This document shows positions 42,669 to 55,259 of a stretch of DNA of 64,000 nt, piece after piece (position 1 is the first letter of the stretch; each line of letters starts with the position of its first letter). The notes below the pieces were generated by a model, which was not told where the DNA came from, did no database searches, and was given only the letters and a program-made list of their open reading frames with translations. This stretch comes from Lineus longissimus. Its lineage: Eukaryota; Nemertea; Pilidiophora; Heteronemertea; Lineidae. The position numbers and the translations under genes are program-made. The stretch covers positions 10,640,937 through 10,704,936 of the forward strand of contig NC_088313.1 in the NCBI RefSeq assembly GCF_910592395.1. Reading direction: 5' to 3'.

Positions 42669-43475
42669 GTAAGTGTTTAACCCTTTCGCTGCTGGAGATT
42701 TCCCGAAAATGGCCCTATTCTAAGCCAGGTTTGCAAAGGGGGCATTCGAATATCGACGTCTCTTTGACGCTGCAAGTTTGGGGCATGCCATATCCCATAT
42801 AGACTGAATGTTAGCCAGGACGACCAGCTCCAATTTGCAAGCTGTGTTATTTCGATTGGCTGCATACTTGGTTCGTGCCCGGGTGAATTTCAAATGTGCT
42901 ACATTTGACATGTGGAGGGTATTCATCAGCGGTGGTGCATTGAAAAATGGACGTGTCGGGATAGATAGTACTGCAAAAGGCCTTTCTTCTGGTGCTGGTC
43001 TGGACTTGCTGTGTTATCTGAGTCGACTGGTGGCCAAATGAATTGAAAAGTCGCTAGAGTCGCAGTTGAGAGAGGGGAACGTAGCGGAGCCCCCTCAGAC
43101 GTGCCAAAATGGGCTCACTTTGTCTAGAATTTAATTCTCTATCGAATGCACTTGGTCTCAAGTCAATACAACCGATATTAAGCGAGTTATGGGCAAAAAT
43201 AGACACTTGGGTTGATTCCTGAACGCATACTCGGTACTACCGGGCCCAGGCACAGAAAGGGTTAATGTTGTGCTATTCCATTTTGAATTGAATAAAGATC
43301 AAGAGACACATATGGCATGGACACCAAGGGTTAAATGGAACATACAGTAAAGTCTAATACTCTAACGCTCATGATGTGAACACTTTAGCCACACTTTTTT
43401 AGTAAGTTTTTTCCCCACTTTCTGGAAAATGACTCCCGGCAAATTCGAAATCCAAGTGTGGTCTTTCTGGTTCAG
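42669..43475 (+). other. intron, no gene seen
   Basis: No repeat recognised. Ends with a strong acceptor GTCTTTCTGGTTCAG. Confidence 0.4.
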
Positions 43476-43730
43476 GATATGGGTGGGTTAAAAAAGATGG
43501 GGTCCTTGACATCAGTTGGGACTTGGAAGATGATATCAAAACTGTTAAAACATTTGTTGACAGAGACGGTCTCACAAATGGTAGTGGTTGTAAATTGGGA
43601 CTGTTCAAAAAAGATTTCTAAGTGGTTGGACCTACATGACCTACTCGTCGTAGAGAATATCATTGAATTTATGAATTTAGCTGGCCATGTTATTTGTTGC
43701 CAGTGCGTGTTGCACATGGTTTTTGTGATG
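43476..43730 (+). CDS. candidate exon 3b of the unrecognised host gene
   Basis: After acceptor TCTTTCTGGTTCAG, phase 0 reads DMGGLKKMGSLTSVGTWKMI ... CVLHMVFVM with 85 codons to an in-phase ATG|GTGACTG donor. The frame would stay open to 43880. This fits exons 3 and 4 (both phase 0). A competing frame from the same acceptor reads YGWVKKDGVLDISWDLEDDI and stops at 43619-43621 but needs a different phase. The donor is weak, so inclusion is uncertain. Confidence 0.4.
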
Positions 43731-44505
43731 GTGACTGAAGACGCATCAGGATTATTTGTTCTTCAGAAGTGTTCAGCGAGTGACTGCTGGAGCAGTAAAC
43801 AATGTTGCTGCTATTCATTTCCTTGTGTCCATGATATCATTTTAAATGTATCTAAGCTAATGAATAGATTGATATGGTGAATTTTAGTTTTATTTTCTTC
43901 GAGAAATCACCTTTTATATATGTGCCCGCCAACAGGGCTTTTTAGACATAAAACATTCAGTGACGACGCTTTTCTATTGTCTCCAGTGACGTCACAACAG
44001 GCAGGTCAGAATAAAAACGCTGCTATTCTTAAATCAACGTCATTGGCGCGCGACAGTTGTAGGCTGTTGCCATGTGTAGGCTGTTGCCATGTGTAATATT
44101 TTTTGTATTACCGGACCGTTTAAAAAGAAATCAACATTGGCATTTTTATCTTATTGTACAACATCAGATTTACCTCTTGTAAGGTGGGTTGGTCTACTTA
44201 AAATGAGTATTGTCAGGCATCCTTAGATCTTAATAGGGACGTTATCTCCAGCACTATCGCACTTACATGATTTCATAAAGTGTACTTCCCCTTTGACCCA
44301 GGTAAATTCATGGTCCATGGACCATTTCATTTTAGGGTTGTGGGGGGGGGAGGGCGACCGCAGGGGTAACTGTTAAAATGGCCTGTGACAGTGGAGAAGG
44401 CTGCAGTGCAGGGAGACCCGAGGAACTAGTTTTTGGCTGCTGCTATTCACAGAGCATTTCATCATTTAGTTTTGATTTGGTCTTTGGCTTCACTTCTACT
44501 TCTAG
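43731..44505 (+). other. intron with HINE-like relic at 44220-44340
   Basis: 44220-44340 (CAGCACTATCGCACTTAC, TTGACCCAGGT, CATGGACCATTTCATTTT) resembles the tail of the relic at 47240-47697. Also a TGTAGGCTGTTGCCATG doubling near 44060-44095. No gene. Confidence 0.45.
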
Positions 44506-44718
44506 GTTAAACAAAGTGCTAGTCCAGTGGGCGACTCATCCAGTTATGATCTACGTTCTGGAAATCAAGAAGAGAAGAAAAAGATAGATGATATTGATCT
44601 GCCGTTCAACCTTCGTGGACAGCATGCTGCTGAGCTTCTCCTTGAGCTTCCCTTCTCTGCTTTACAGCCCTGTGATGGCGAGGAAGTCATTCTAGGAATC
44701 ACTGTGCAGTGCACTAGG
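44506..44718 (+). CDS. unrecognised host gene, exon 4
   Basis: Acceptor CACTTCTACTTCTAG, donor ACTAGG|GTAGGTTG; 213 bases, 71 codons, phase 0 at both ends. It begins VKQSASPVGDSSSYDLRSGN and continues with a basic/acidic linker (QEEKKKIDDIDLP), then NLRGQHAAELLLELPFSALQ and VILGITVQCTR. It is phase-compatible with exon 3 directly or through 43476-43730. No family recognised. Family A copy A3 sits about 180 bases into the following intron. Confidence 0.65.
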
Positions 44719-44897
44719 GTAGGTTGTTCCCAACCATTAAAAATTAAAGTTTTTGAATACTTCAGAACTAACCAACTGACAACAGAAGGTACATTATGGT
44801 GAAAGAAACTTTTTTGAACCCTTTGCCTTCTAACCTGGGACTTGTCTGGGTCATTTCATTATCCCCTTGTGTCTCCATATGCAAACAATTGTCAATG

Positions 44898-45940
44898 TTT
44901 TTGGCTCACCGTAGGGTAGTCTGTACAATACCGCAGTGTCTGTCATCCGTCGTCGTCGTCGTCGTATCCTATTTCAAAAGCAGTGTCACGTTTCTTAACC
45001 GCTAGACCAAACTTGAAACATGGTACACATGACCCCCTAGGTCAGATGACCTGTGACACTAAATTTCGGTCCGATTTGATTCTCAACTTGGCCACTAGGG
45101 GACCAAATGTAGATATCTAAAAAGTGTGATATCTCGCTTATAAGCGACTTGTTTTCGATAAAACTTTTGTGGTAGGTACTCTTAGCAAGGATACATCATA
45201 TATCATACGGGTTTTTAATTTGACCTACTTTTCAAGGTCGCAGAGGTCAAATGGCGTAAATTGGCCGTTTGAGTGTAACTATGGCACGTTTCTCAACCGC
45301 CAGAGCTATGAGCTTTAAACTTGGTACATACAACCCCCTACATCAGATAACCTTCGACGCCTAATTTTGGTTCGATCTAAGTATTGACTTGGCCACCAGG
45401 GGGCCATAACTGAAAAAGTAGGAAGTGCAATGTCTCTCTAATTAGTGACATTTTTTCGATAAAATTTTTATGGCAGGGACCCCTAGCATGGATGCATCGT
45501 TTGTCGTACAATTTTTGGATTTGACCTTCTTTTCAAGGTCACAGAGGTCAAACCGCAAAAATTGGCTGTTAGAGTGTAACTTTAGCACGTTTCTTAACGA
45601 CTGAAGCTATGAACCTGAAACTGGGTATACATGGCCGTATAGGTCAGATAACCTTAGAAAACACATTTCAGTCCAATCTGATTCTCAACTTGGCCACCTG
45701 AGGGCCAAATCTGAAAGCTTTAAGAATTGTGATTATTGCTTTACTACTTGCCCGATTGCCACCAGTCTGATGAACATGGGACCAGCTAACCACCATACAG
45801 TATTACTTGCACATGGTTTTTGATTTTACCTCATAAAACTTCCATTTGGCCAAATACTGTAGCACTTTCTGTAACTAGCATGAATCAATTGTCTACTAAA
45901 TATACTTACGGTGAGCACAATGGCCCCTGGCCGTTTCATT
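44898..45940 (-). mobile_element. family A repeat, copy A3
   Basis: Reverse orientation, both ends present: TTTTTGGCTCACCGTAGGG, then CCGTCGTCGTCGTCGTCG microsatellite, to CTTACGGTGAGCACAATGGC and CCCTGGCCGTTTCATT. About 1.04 kb with fewer modules than A1 or A4. The exact DR3 word is at 45536-45550. Confidence 0.8.
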
Positions 45941-46756
45941 AATTTAACCACTCACTAGTACCACTTGTGACACATCCATGGAGCAATCATTAGTGCTTCA
46001 CGATGGCGAGGAATAACTTGCAATTTGCATTGTGCACTGCCGGTCCTGCATACGTTTTGTAAATTATACATGCCTGCAATGCCAGATTTTGTCTTTGTGG
46101 CAACCAATTACTGCGCTAAACTGGACCATACATGTAGCTTATCGTGCACTGTGTACTCGAATTCAAAGAGTAAAAATTGTGTCGATTGTTGTTTGCGAGT
46201 GCAGTTGTTTGTAAAATCCGTAGTCATGGGTGGCATATCAAAGTTATGGGATGGTACCTGTGTTGTTTCCATTATGTTGTTCATTGGAGATTTGGTTATA
46301 AGTTCCAGATGAACTGCTTTTTGCCAGACAATTAGAGTGTGGAACCACACATGAAATACATTCCAACAGTAAAAAACTTTCACATCCATCCTCGGACCAC
46401 AAAGAGTCTGGGCGAGTATCACAACTGTAGAGCCAAAAGTTAATTGCAATAATCAGCGCTCTCGAAAGTTATGACGGAAATAAAATCTGTGTGAATTTCC
46501 ATCTTAAAGCTTGTAGTGGTGTAGTGCTCAAAGTTTTGATGATGAAGTCTCACTCTGAAGTGGTACCTTGTTGATTGGGAGAAGGTGACCTTGCAGTTAT
46601 CTATCTGCCATTCACTATGCATACTTTTCAAGGTCACAGGGTCAAGGATGTTCAGATGGCACGGCTGTTAGACAATGGTGGCACGTTAGGTTCCACTTTA
46701 GCCAGAGATCTCAAATTTTGTACAAATGCAGGGTTCCCTCGGCCACTCTTTACTCT
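45941..46756. other. intron sequence, no gene supported
   Basis: Overlapping frames of 60-113 codons at 46025-46450 on both strands lack motifs. Confidence 0.4.
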
Positions 46757-47136
46757 CACCCCGTGGAATCAACTGCAACCTCTCCGACGTCCCAGCACCT
46801 GCCACCTCACAAGGTTTTCAATTAGGGGTATTGATTCCAGATTCAGTGTTTGAGCTGTTCCAGTTCAAATGTATTCATCAATTTCTTCCCTGTGCGCAAC
46901 TGTAACAGCTGAAACGGCAGAGCTATAAATGCAACATAAGTTTTAAAGCCTTAACATCGTTGTTCTGGCATAGCCTCATCACAAGAAATAAGCTATCAGT
47001 TTGCTGAACGGTCAATACAAGGGCCTTGTTATGATGAGGTCTTTGGTTGGTGGCTGGATTTGCTCGGAGAGGTTGATGGCCATTTCTCAGTGAGGCGGGA
47101 GATGCTTGGAGAGGTTGCAGTTGATTCCACGGGGTG
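46757..47136. mobile_element. inverted-repeat (MITE-like) element
   Basis: Perfect 29-base inverted arms at 46757-46785 and 47108-47136 (CACCCCGTGGAATCAACTGC and complement). The two halves continue with weaker similarity. A diverged relative lies at 22249-22435. No clear target duplication. Confidence 0.6.
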
Positions 47137-47239
47137 ACTCTCGTCAATGAAGAATTAAATGTGCCAAGTGATTATTATGAAATAATCACTTTGCGGTATT
47201 TGACAGGGGTATTAATGAGAATTCAGGAGTTACTTTAAT

Positions 47240-47697
47240 GTAAATTCCAAAAGTGACTAAAATTTTCCAAAATCCAGAGGGAACCCCTGGGCAATCCCCC
47301 CCCCCCCCCCTATTCAGAGACCAAATTGTGGAGCCATATGATTCATGGTTTGGCCTTCAGGGGGCCAAACGTCAAAAATCAAAATGGGATTGCTCCCTTA
47401 TTACTGGTAAAAAAATTGAGGAAATATGGTTGTACCTGTAGAAGTGGTGCATATATCCTCCGCGTATTTTCCTGACCTACTTTTTAAGGTCACAGGGTCA
47501 AGGTCGTCTGGCAGCACAGTCGTTAGAGAACACTGGCATACAGGGGTCATTGTGAGTTTGTTGGTTTGTTCATAAAATAATATATACTGCTTTAGCAATG
47601 TCATAATCACTGACACCAGCACTATCACACCTACAAAAAGGGTACCTTGACCTACCATTTGACACAGGTGAGCACATTGGCCCCTAAACCATTTCAT
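47240..47697 (-). repeat. decayed HINE-like relic
   Basis: GGTTTGGCCTTCAGGGGGCC, AAGGTCACAGGGTCAAGGTC and the tail GTGAGCACATTGGCCCCTAA-ACCATTTCATTTTT are diverged from families A and B. A poly-C run (47297-47311) interrupts it. Confidence 0.6.
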
Positions 47698-47788
47698 TTT
47701 TCATTTGCCTCCGCTTTAACATTTTCCTGGGACATTCTTGTGAAATGATTGAATCAAAAAAATTATTCTGACCACTCAGAATTTTTGA

Positions 47789-47823
47789 CAACAAGAGGCC
47801 CAAGGGCCTGGCGCTCAGCTGAG
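47789..47823 (+). repeat. family C 5' end (solo)
   Basis: AACAAGAGGCCCAAGGGCCT followed by GGCGCTCAGCTGAG. Downstream sequence is unlike other C copies; 3' end not assigned. Confidence 0.6.
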
Positions 47824-49489
47824 TTAATATCATTAATATCTTCCCGGTGTTTAGTTCATTATGCATGAAAATGGCATGCTCCATGGTATTTGATATCCTT
47901 TTGCGTTCACTACGGTACCAATGTTTTTGGTTGACATAATTATGCCACTGTTCATTCCTCAATCCTGACCATAATTTGGGTGAAATCATCATATGAAAAT
48001 ATTTACCGAAACATGAAGTTTATGCCATGAATGAGGACACTCATTGTCATAGCCTCGTTTACAAGTACGAAGTATTTTCCCGCGAATATTCAAAACTGCT
48101 TGGCTCCTTGCCAGTTAAATAACATGTGACTATACACAAAATAGAAAACTTTGATGGAAATTGTAAATCATTTTTTTATCTATCAGGGGAAACAAGCTGA
48201 TGATGATCAAATAAATCATTCATGAGAAATCGTTTTGTTGCTGAAGCTTGCATGACGAAGTTAATGCTAGACCTTTTCGTGTGCTCTACTGCGCCACCGT
48301 AGTTTTCTATTTAGACCAGCGATGACGTCATTTCTGGTGATTCCCTACGTTGTCCAATGAGCGCTTTTTAAAATGTGCCATTTGGTATTGTACAGTATGC
48401 AATGTATTTTTTCAGCGCTGCCAGTTGCCGAACAGAATGCCGTAGCTCCCTCAATTTCCAATCAATTTTTATGGGAGTGACATTATTGTATTGCTTAGAA
48501 TGTCTACTTTTTACTCATGAAAGAATCGTAGAACTAAAACTTAATAGGCAAACAGAATCATGCCGATTCACTGCACATACTGTGGGAATTATCCACTTCG
48601 AAATACGTCGGCGATGTCATCGCGAACAGAGCATGCACTTCCGATATCGTTTTCACAGAAATGTGGCCAAATTTTCAAGAACTAATTTCTGAAAGTAGTC
48701 CCTAAAGACCTTATGACTACCACTGAAACGAACTGGTGATAATATCGCCTACCAGACTACTTTTTAAGCAGAAAATTGGGTACTTGAGTGTCATTGAGCT
48801 CCAAGATTATTGCACATGGCGTAAACAACATGCCGCCATTTTGTCTCCGCTTCGGTATTTCGTACGCCGCTTATAATGCACCTTCTCAATTAAAACCAAC
48901 ATAATAAGGCCTTACATCGTTGATTGAATAGGAACACCACACAAAACACAATGAAGTGGGGGTACAATCGATTACGAAGCTGAAGTGAACAGTGATTTAT
49001 TCCTGGAGCTACTGCTTTTGTTGTGTAGCTGCCATGTTTTGAGAACTGACAAATAGGAGACTTCATTGATGGCTGACGCCATCGGGCGGGAATTTGAATC
49101 GGCAGAAATAATTAAAAGGCAGGTAGCGCCCTCTCCTGTTAACATTTTGAACTTTTTCTCAATAAAATAGATTTTGAAGAATTTTATCTCCATATAATTA
49201 TATTCTCCAGCAGTCTTTAAACACTGCTGGCCCTGTCATGCTTACAACATGAGACCGAATTCAGAGGCTCGTTCTAATCTTGACTGAATCGTGAACTATA
49301 CGCCTGATGTGTAACAACATTTCCTTGAATAATTCTCGTTGATGAATTATACGGGCAGAGACATGTATTAATCGACGACCGGAAGTGTGGCACTGGCACA
49401 TAGGTCTTATCAATATGTCAAGTTGTGTTAGAATCATGGCTGGGATGGGTTAAAGTGGAATTATTCCTTAATCTGTGGTGGATTCACTA
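47824..49489. other. no gene supported
   Basis: A 105-codon frame at 48375-48692 follows an acceptor-like TTTTTTCAG but has no donor or motif. Remaining sequence unremarkable. Confidence 0.4.
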
Positions 49490-49848
49490 GCCGCACGTAC
49501 ACCACCTGAAAATGGACCACCAATCTTAGTTCGCGAACCAATGCCGCACCATCGAAAATCCACCAAGCGCGTACACCAGCGCTGCAGCTAGTTATAAAAT
49601 CCGGCAACAGATGGCGCGCAAACAATAAGCAGAAAGCGCCGCCTGTCGCCGAACCATCTAACTAGCTAATTGCCGATCCATTTGCGCGCACACCACGACA
49701 AAGCCGAGCTTTTAACAAGCCGGGCGAATTTGGACCATCAATTCGCCCGGCAATTTGTATCGGCAATGGATTGCCGAACCAATTTGTTGCGGCAATGTGG
49801 TGGTGTACGTGCAATTGGTCCACCAATATTTCGTGGTGTACGCGCAGC
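49490..49848. mobile_element. 359-bp TA-flanked MITE
   Basis: Ends GC(C/T)GC(A/G)CGTACACCAC are inverted, with TA at 49488-49489 and 49849-49850. The interior is rich in ATTGGTCCACCAA, GAACCAAT and CAATTCGCCCGGCAA words in both orientations, plus GTACACCAC repeats. No coding. Confidence 0.7.
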
Positions 49849-50488
49849 TACTATCTAAAGAGCTTGAAGAAATATGCCTTTTGATGATATATTTCTGAAA
49901 ATGTGGTCTCACAGGTCTGTTTAGAACTTGTCTTTTATTAGGGCCATATCAATGTGCAAGTGACGATTTGATGAATATGCTGTACGGAAATATTTTTTTC
50001 TCGAGCAGTCGGTATTGGAATTTTTAAAAATTTTAATATGTTATTAGAAAAGGGTTCTTCTTGACATGATAAAAATTTGGGGAGGATTGATTGGCCCTAG
50101 GGGTACTTTTTTGACCAAAACCTATGTACAGCAGTGTACACAAAATGTACACAGTGTTTAATACAGGACTCTGGCCATATACTTGAGTCTTTTATTATGG
50201 GTGCAAGCTTGACAGAATTGAGAACCGTGTTCCTGTATCTTTGAAGATTTCTAGTTGTGGTAGTTGATGAATTTTATACTTTAGTCTACATGTATTATCA
50301 TTGGTGGTAGGTACTTCTAGCATTTGTACATCGTATATCCGCTTTCCATTTAGTGTCAATGTTTGCTAAATCACTGTTGAGTGGCAGTTTCCAGCAAATA
50401 TTCAGGTGAAACCTCCGTAAAGATAGTTCTAAAGCTTTTTATCACTATGATGAGTTCCAGCTCTATAGGGGCTTAATGTACATGTAGT
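49849..50488. other. no gene seen
   Basis: No feature supported. Confidence 0.4.
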
Positions 50489-50524
50489 AGAGTGTAAACT
50501 TATTGAGCAATAAGTTTACACTCT
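50489..50524. repeat. perfect 17-bp-arm hairpin
   Basis: AGAGTGTAAACTTATTG, loop AG, then the exact complement CAATAAGTTTACACTCT. Confidence 0.85.
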
Positions 50525-50657
50525 AGTGCTAGGATCCAGTGCATTTGGCTTGAGGTCAGCAAATATCATCAAACAGAAACGGGCGAACTTCTAGGACACA
50601 AATTCCAAAGAAATCTTTAAGCAAAAAAAGGGCAGTTGTAGTGTGTATGATAAATAG

Positions 50658-50764
50658 AAAACCAAGTTTGTGACCGGTCTGAGTCCACAGCTCAGCACTT
50701 GATCATTTTTGCGATCGTGATTTGTGCTGAGTCATGGACTCGGACCGGTGACGAATTTGGTTTT
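50658..50764. repeat. long imperfect hairpin (pre-miRNA-sized)
   Basis: Arms of 41 bases (50658-50698 and 50724-50764), about six mismatches, 25-base loop. Core GACCGGTCTGAGTCCACAGC pairs with the complement of GACTCGGACCGGTGAC. Could be a small MITE or a small-RNA precursor. Confidence 0.6.
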
Positions 50765-51360
50765 CTTATTCAAATGTAAATATGGTGAAGCAGGAAAATT
50801 TGGCATGCATGAAATTTTTGCTGATTTTCTGAAGAGGATCTACTGAGAAATCCATGCACGTTGACAGTGATGAGGCTGTGTTTTTTAAATCATTGGTTGC
50901 ATCACCTGCATTGGTTTATAGGTGCATGCATTTATATTTGCATTCCAGCACACATCTAATATTTTAGAGCAGTAATACAGTACATTCATAAAGTATTAGT
51001 GTGGTGGTCACTAGACACCCTGACCATTCACACACCTGGGCCAAAACAAACGTTGTGTGACTTTCTCTTTCACAAAGTAAGCACATGTCCGTTGAAATTG
51101 TTTCCTTGCTTTGTTCCATAATCAATTACTTACACTTACAGTATTTATTGGTTTATCCCAGCCCAACTGTAACAAGAGGCCCAAGGGCCTGGCGCTCAGC
51201 TGAAATGGATAGGTGAAGGCAAGGGCCAAGTGTGTGTCGGTACCGTTATTATGAGGCAACGTGAAGCTATAATGTCTAGCACGCAGAAGTGCTGGTGCGA
51301 AAGACCTTCTTGCCATATCAGTGCATGCTGAAGTACTGAGTTTACGTCACCCTGCTATTA

Positions 51361-51431
51361 TGACGTAAAGTCATTTCTATTGCCGTTGCAGTAGAAATGA
51401 CGTAAAGTCATTTCTATTGCCGTTGCAGTAG
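51361..51431 (+). repeat. 37-bp tandem repeat, two copies
   Basis: TGACGTAAAGTCATTTCTAT... at 51361-51397 and 51398-51431. Each unit contains the near-palindrome TGACGTAAAGTCA. Confidence 0.85.
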
Positions 51432-51712
51432 TGGGGTGTGTGATGACGTCAAGGAGTTGTGTGGTGACGTCAAAGAGTGGAGTCCTTGTCTTCATGCAGC
51501 GTAGGTGGAACTAATAACATGCACATGGACACAAGGTACATAATTATTACAGTGTATTTTCTGAGGACGGGCCTGGTGCTTTACAATGGTCAAATGAACC
51601 GACTGTTGTCTGGACATTGATGAAGTGGATGCAGCCAAATGTTTGGGACGGTCTTTTTTGTATGTGAAGAAAAGAAGATAAAGAGTTGGTTAACAAAATG
51701 AACTTTATTGGT

Positions 51713-51793
51713 GCGGCAGATATTTGATGCCTTTCGGCAGATATTTGAAGCGCCTTGCGGCAGATATTTGTTGCCTTGCGGCAGATATTTGAC
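51713..51793 (+). repeat. GCGGCAGATATTTG tandem array
   Basis: Four units of about 19-22 bases, (G/T)CGGCAGATATTTG plus a CCTT-containing spacer. Confidence 0.85.
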
Positions 51794-51931
51794 AACGCTC
51801 TCCGGGAGTGGAAAGCAGTAAAACGAGTAAGCACACCTTACTCTGAATGTGGGAACAGCAAGTGCTTTTCTGGACTTGAAATGTGCCAACGACTCCTCTT
51901 GCAATAACCAACGACAGTTAATCTGTAAAAA

Positions 51932-53566
51932 AAATGAAACGGCCAGGGGCCATTGTGCTCACCATATAGATATTTGGTGCTTTGTAATTCATCCAGATTA
52001 AGAAACATTGTACATGTACAGTATATAGGTCAAACCAAAGTCGGTATGACATGTGATGTATCGTTGCTTGGAGTAAGTACCATAAGAATATCATCAAAAA
52101 CAAGTCAATAATAAACGAGATATTGCACTTTTTACCTATTTTAGTTTTGGCCTCCTGGTGGCAGAGTTGAGTACCAGATCAGATCGAAATTCGGTGTCCG
52201 AGGTTACATGACGTAGGGAGTCATGTGTATCAAATTTCAAGTTCAAAGCTTTAGTGGTTAAGAAACGTGCCATAGTTACAATCAACGTCAAATTTACGCC
52301 ATTTGACCTCTGTGACCTTGAAAAGCAGGTCAGATCAAAAACTCATATGATATGTGATGTATCCTTGCTAGGAGAACCTACCATAAAAATGTTATTGAAA
52401 ACGAATCACTAAAAATAAGCAAGATATTGCACTTCTTACTTTTTCCATTATGGCCCCCTGGTGGCCGAATAAAGAATCAGATCGAGCCAAAATTTGGCAT
52501 CGGAGGTTATCTGATGTAGGGGGTTATATGCACCAAGTTTCAAGTTCATAGCTTTACTGGTTAAGAAACGTGCCATAGTTTACACTCTAACGGCCAATTT
52601 ACGCCATATGACCTCTGTGACCTTGAAAAGTAGGTCAAATTGAAAACCCGTAAGATATGTGATGTATTCTTCCTAAGGGTACCTACCATAAAAATTTTAT
52701 CGAAAACAAGTCACTTATAAGCGAGATATCACACTTTTTAGATTTCTACTTTTGGCCCCCTGGTGGCAAAGTTGAGAATCAGATCAAACTGAAATTCAGC
52801 ACCAGAGGCTATGTGATATAGGGGGTTATATGTACCAATTTTCAAGTTCATAGCTTTAGTGGTTAAGAAACGTGCCATAGTTTACACTCTAACGGCCAAT
52901 TTACGCCATATGACCTCTGTGACCTTGAAAAGTAGGTCAAATTGAAAACCCGTAAGATATGTGATGTATTCTTCCTAAGAGTACCTACCATAAAAATTTT
53001 ATCGAAAACAAGTCACTTATAAGCGAGATATCACACTTTAGATTTCCACTTTTGGCCCCCTGGTGGCAAAGTTGAGAATCAGATCAAACTGAAATTCAGC
53101 ACCAGAGGCTATGTGATATAGGGGGTTATATGTACCAAGTTTCAAGTTCATAGCTTTAGTGGTTAAGAAACGTGCCATAGTTTACACTCTAACGGCCAAT
53201 TTACGCCATATGACCTCTGTGACCTTGAAAAGTAGGTCAAATTAAAAACCCGTATGATATAAGATGTATATTTGCTATGAGTACCTACAACAAAAGTTTC
53301 ATCGAAAACAAGTCACTAATAAGCGAGATATCACACTTTTTAGATATCCACATTTGGAGAATCAGATCGGACAGAAATTTAGTGTCACGGGTCATCTGAC
53401 CTAGGGGGTCATGTGTACAAAGTTTTAAGTTCATAGGCCTAGCGGTTAAGAAACGTGCCACTGTTTTTGAACTGGGATACGACGGACGACGACGACGACG
53501 ACGACGGACGACGACGGACGACGGACACTGCGGTATTGTATAGACTCCCCTACGGTGAGCCAAAAA
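51932..53566 (+). mobile_element. family A repeat, copy A4 (full length)
   Basis: Starts AATGAAACGGCCAGGGGCCA and ends GACGACGACG-type microsatellite (53480-53527), ACTGCGGTATTG, CTACGGTGAGCCAAAAA. Five modules; the last three are nearly identical 300-bp units (starting about 52563, 52863 and 53163), indicating recent internal amplification. Exact DR3 words at 52304, 52609, 52911 and 53211. Confidence 0.85.
52304..52318 (-). promoter_or_regulatory. DR3 nuclear-receptor-type site (one of 16 exact copies)
   Basis: AGGTCACAGAGGTCA on the minus strand: two perfect AGGTCA half-sites spaced by 3, the consensus class bound by VDR/RXR-type receptors. A third half-site, TGACCT, lies 8 bases away (everted spacing). 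Exact copies also start at 41331, 45536, 52609, 52911, 53211, 55939, 56240, 58722, 59219, 59520, 60154, 60455, 62110, 62411 and 63760. Binding is untested. Confidence 0.5.
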
Positions 53567-55259
53567 GAGAAATTAACACCGACTGAATAAAAAAGGGTGA
53601 CATAGACGGTGAAATGTACACCACCGGATACAGTATGTGCTTGATAAGGCATCGGTCAGATGATATCCTGAACAAGGCAGAAAGAGACTTAACCTTCGAA
53701 GGGCACACTTATTACTCAGTGAAAAGTCAGTCCTGTGGGCTGTTTTCCAATCCAAAATAAAAGTGTAACCTCTTTAAATTAGTCTCACAGACTGAACCAT
53801 AACACTCAACAGCCAACCGTGCCCACATGATGTGAGCCGAGAGCTGGGCTTAAAGAGGAGCGAGTGGTGTACTACATTTTGAAAATTGTCTATCGTCTAC
53901 GACATGTGACAGAACAGGATCTAGTGGACTTAATGATGAGGTACTATCAAATAAGGTGTCCATCAAATGAATCATGAGGGCCTGTTGAGTTATACTCTAA
54001 GCCTGCTATCCTATAGGGCTAGGCTATCATTTTTGTCTTATTTACAGCCTACAGTACAGCCATGCACAGCGCAGTGAACAGACAGTACAGGATTGCAAAC
54101 CAAAAACATGAGCATTGCTGCGTAACGAAACTGCCGTGGAATTTATACTACGATGTCATAATGTGACTTTTAAAATAATTGTTGTCACGGCCAATGACCA
54201 GACAGGGAGAAAACAAACAAACAAGCGAGATTTGTTGCAAAATTGCCAACCACAACAACTCAGGGACCATAGCCAAAATGGCCGACGGCAAATTCTCCGG
54301 TCGGTGGCGCAGTCCATAAACAAGCATCAATTTTACCAACTTTGGGTGCAAGCTTGGTCATCAAAGTTACAGAACTGTTAGAAATACATCTAAACAACAT
54401 ATATATACAGTTAAAAGTGCCTAAAAATCCCGTTTCAACCTTCGGGCGCTACCTTTTTTTCTCCGCCAGACTTCGGGCCCTACCGGTCGTTATTTAGTGC
54501 GACCGCCACCAGAGTTTTTATCAAGATCTTTCCCCGTTTTAATTGCGCGTTTTAGGCAGATTAATCAATTATTACATGCATGCATTATATATCACCGAAA
54601 TGATAATTGCGTAGGCTATTTAAAACTAAGTTCAGATATTATTTTCGATCTTTGAATTGAATTTAGGCGAGTGATTTTTGACACCCGGTCGACATATCAG
54701 GACTTGCAAAATTCACGCGAGATCGCTTGCATCATCGGCACGTTTGAAAACCGAATTTCACAAATTCCACAAATATTTATCACATACCATATGTATCACC
54801 ACAAAGGTAACGCTCTAGACTGTTTGAAACCAAGTTCAGATACTTATTTTCACAAAAATTCGAAGCTATGCGAGCGATTTTTCAGTGGTAGAGATCGACG
54901 GAAACAATTTTTTCGCTCTAAAATGACATGAGACGAGCACCAACTTTCGCTAATTTGTGCACAAAATTTCCGCAATATTATAAAAAACTATTGATAAATC
55001 TGAATTACATAGACTCTTTTCAGTAGCTAAACAAATTTCAGGTACATGGTCATGTTGATTAAAAGAGTATCAACCGATTGAACATGAGAAAGTTCACTCA
55101 CCTTCATTGAAGCAGCGACTACCGCCATTTTTAAATGGTGGCATCTCTTCTATCGATCGGCCAATCAGCGGAACTGCTTGCAAAAAAGTTGAGCCACCGC
55201 CAAATTTGAAATCGCCAAAATTCAGTCAATGTGCCTGCAGGGCAAACTAAACGCGAAAT
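53567..55259 (+). other. interior of family C element, no gene seen
   Basis: No supported coding sequence. Frames of 60-88 codons lack motifs. Confidence 0.4.

Noticed and set aside
48375-48692. 105-codon frame after an acceptor-like TTTTTTCAG
   Set aside because: No donor, no fitting phase and no recognisable composition; not supported as an exon.
51547-51911. Overlapping minus-strand frames with repeated KYLPQG / NICRKA peptides
   Set aside because: They come from the GCGGCAGATATTTG tandem array read in different frames.
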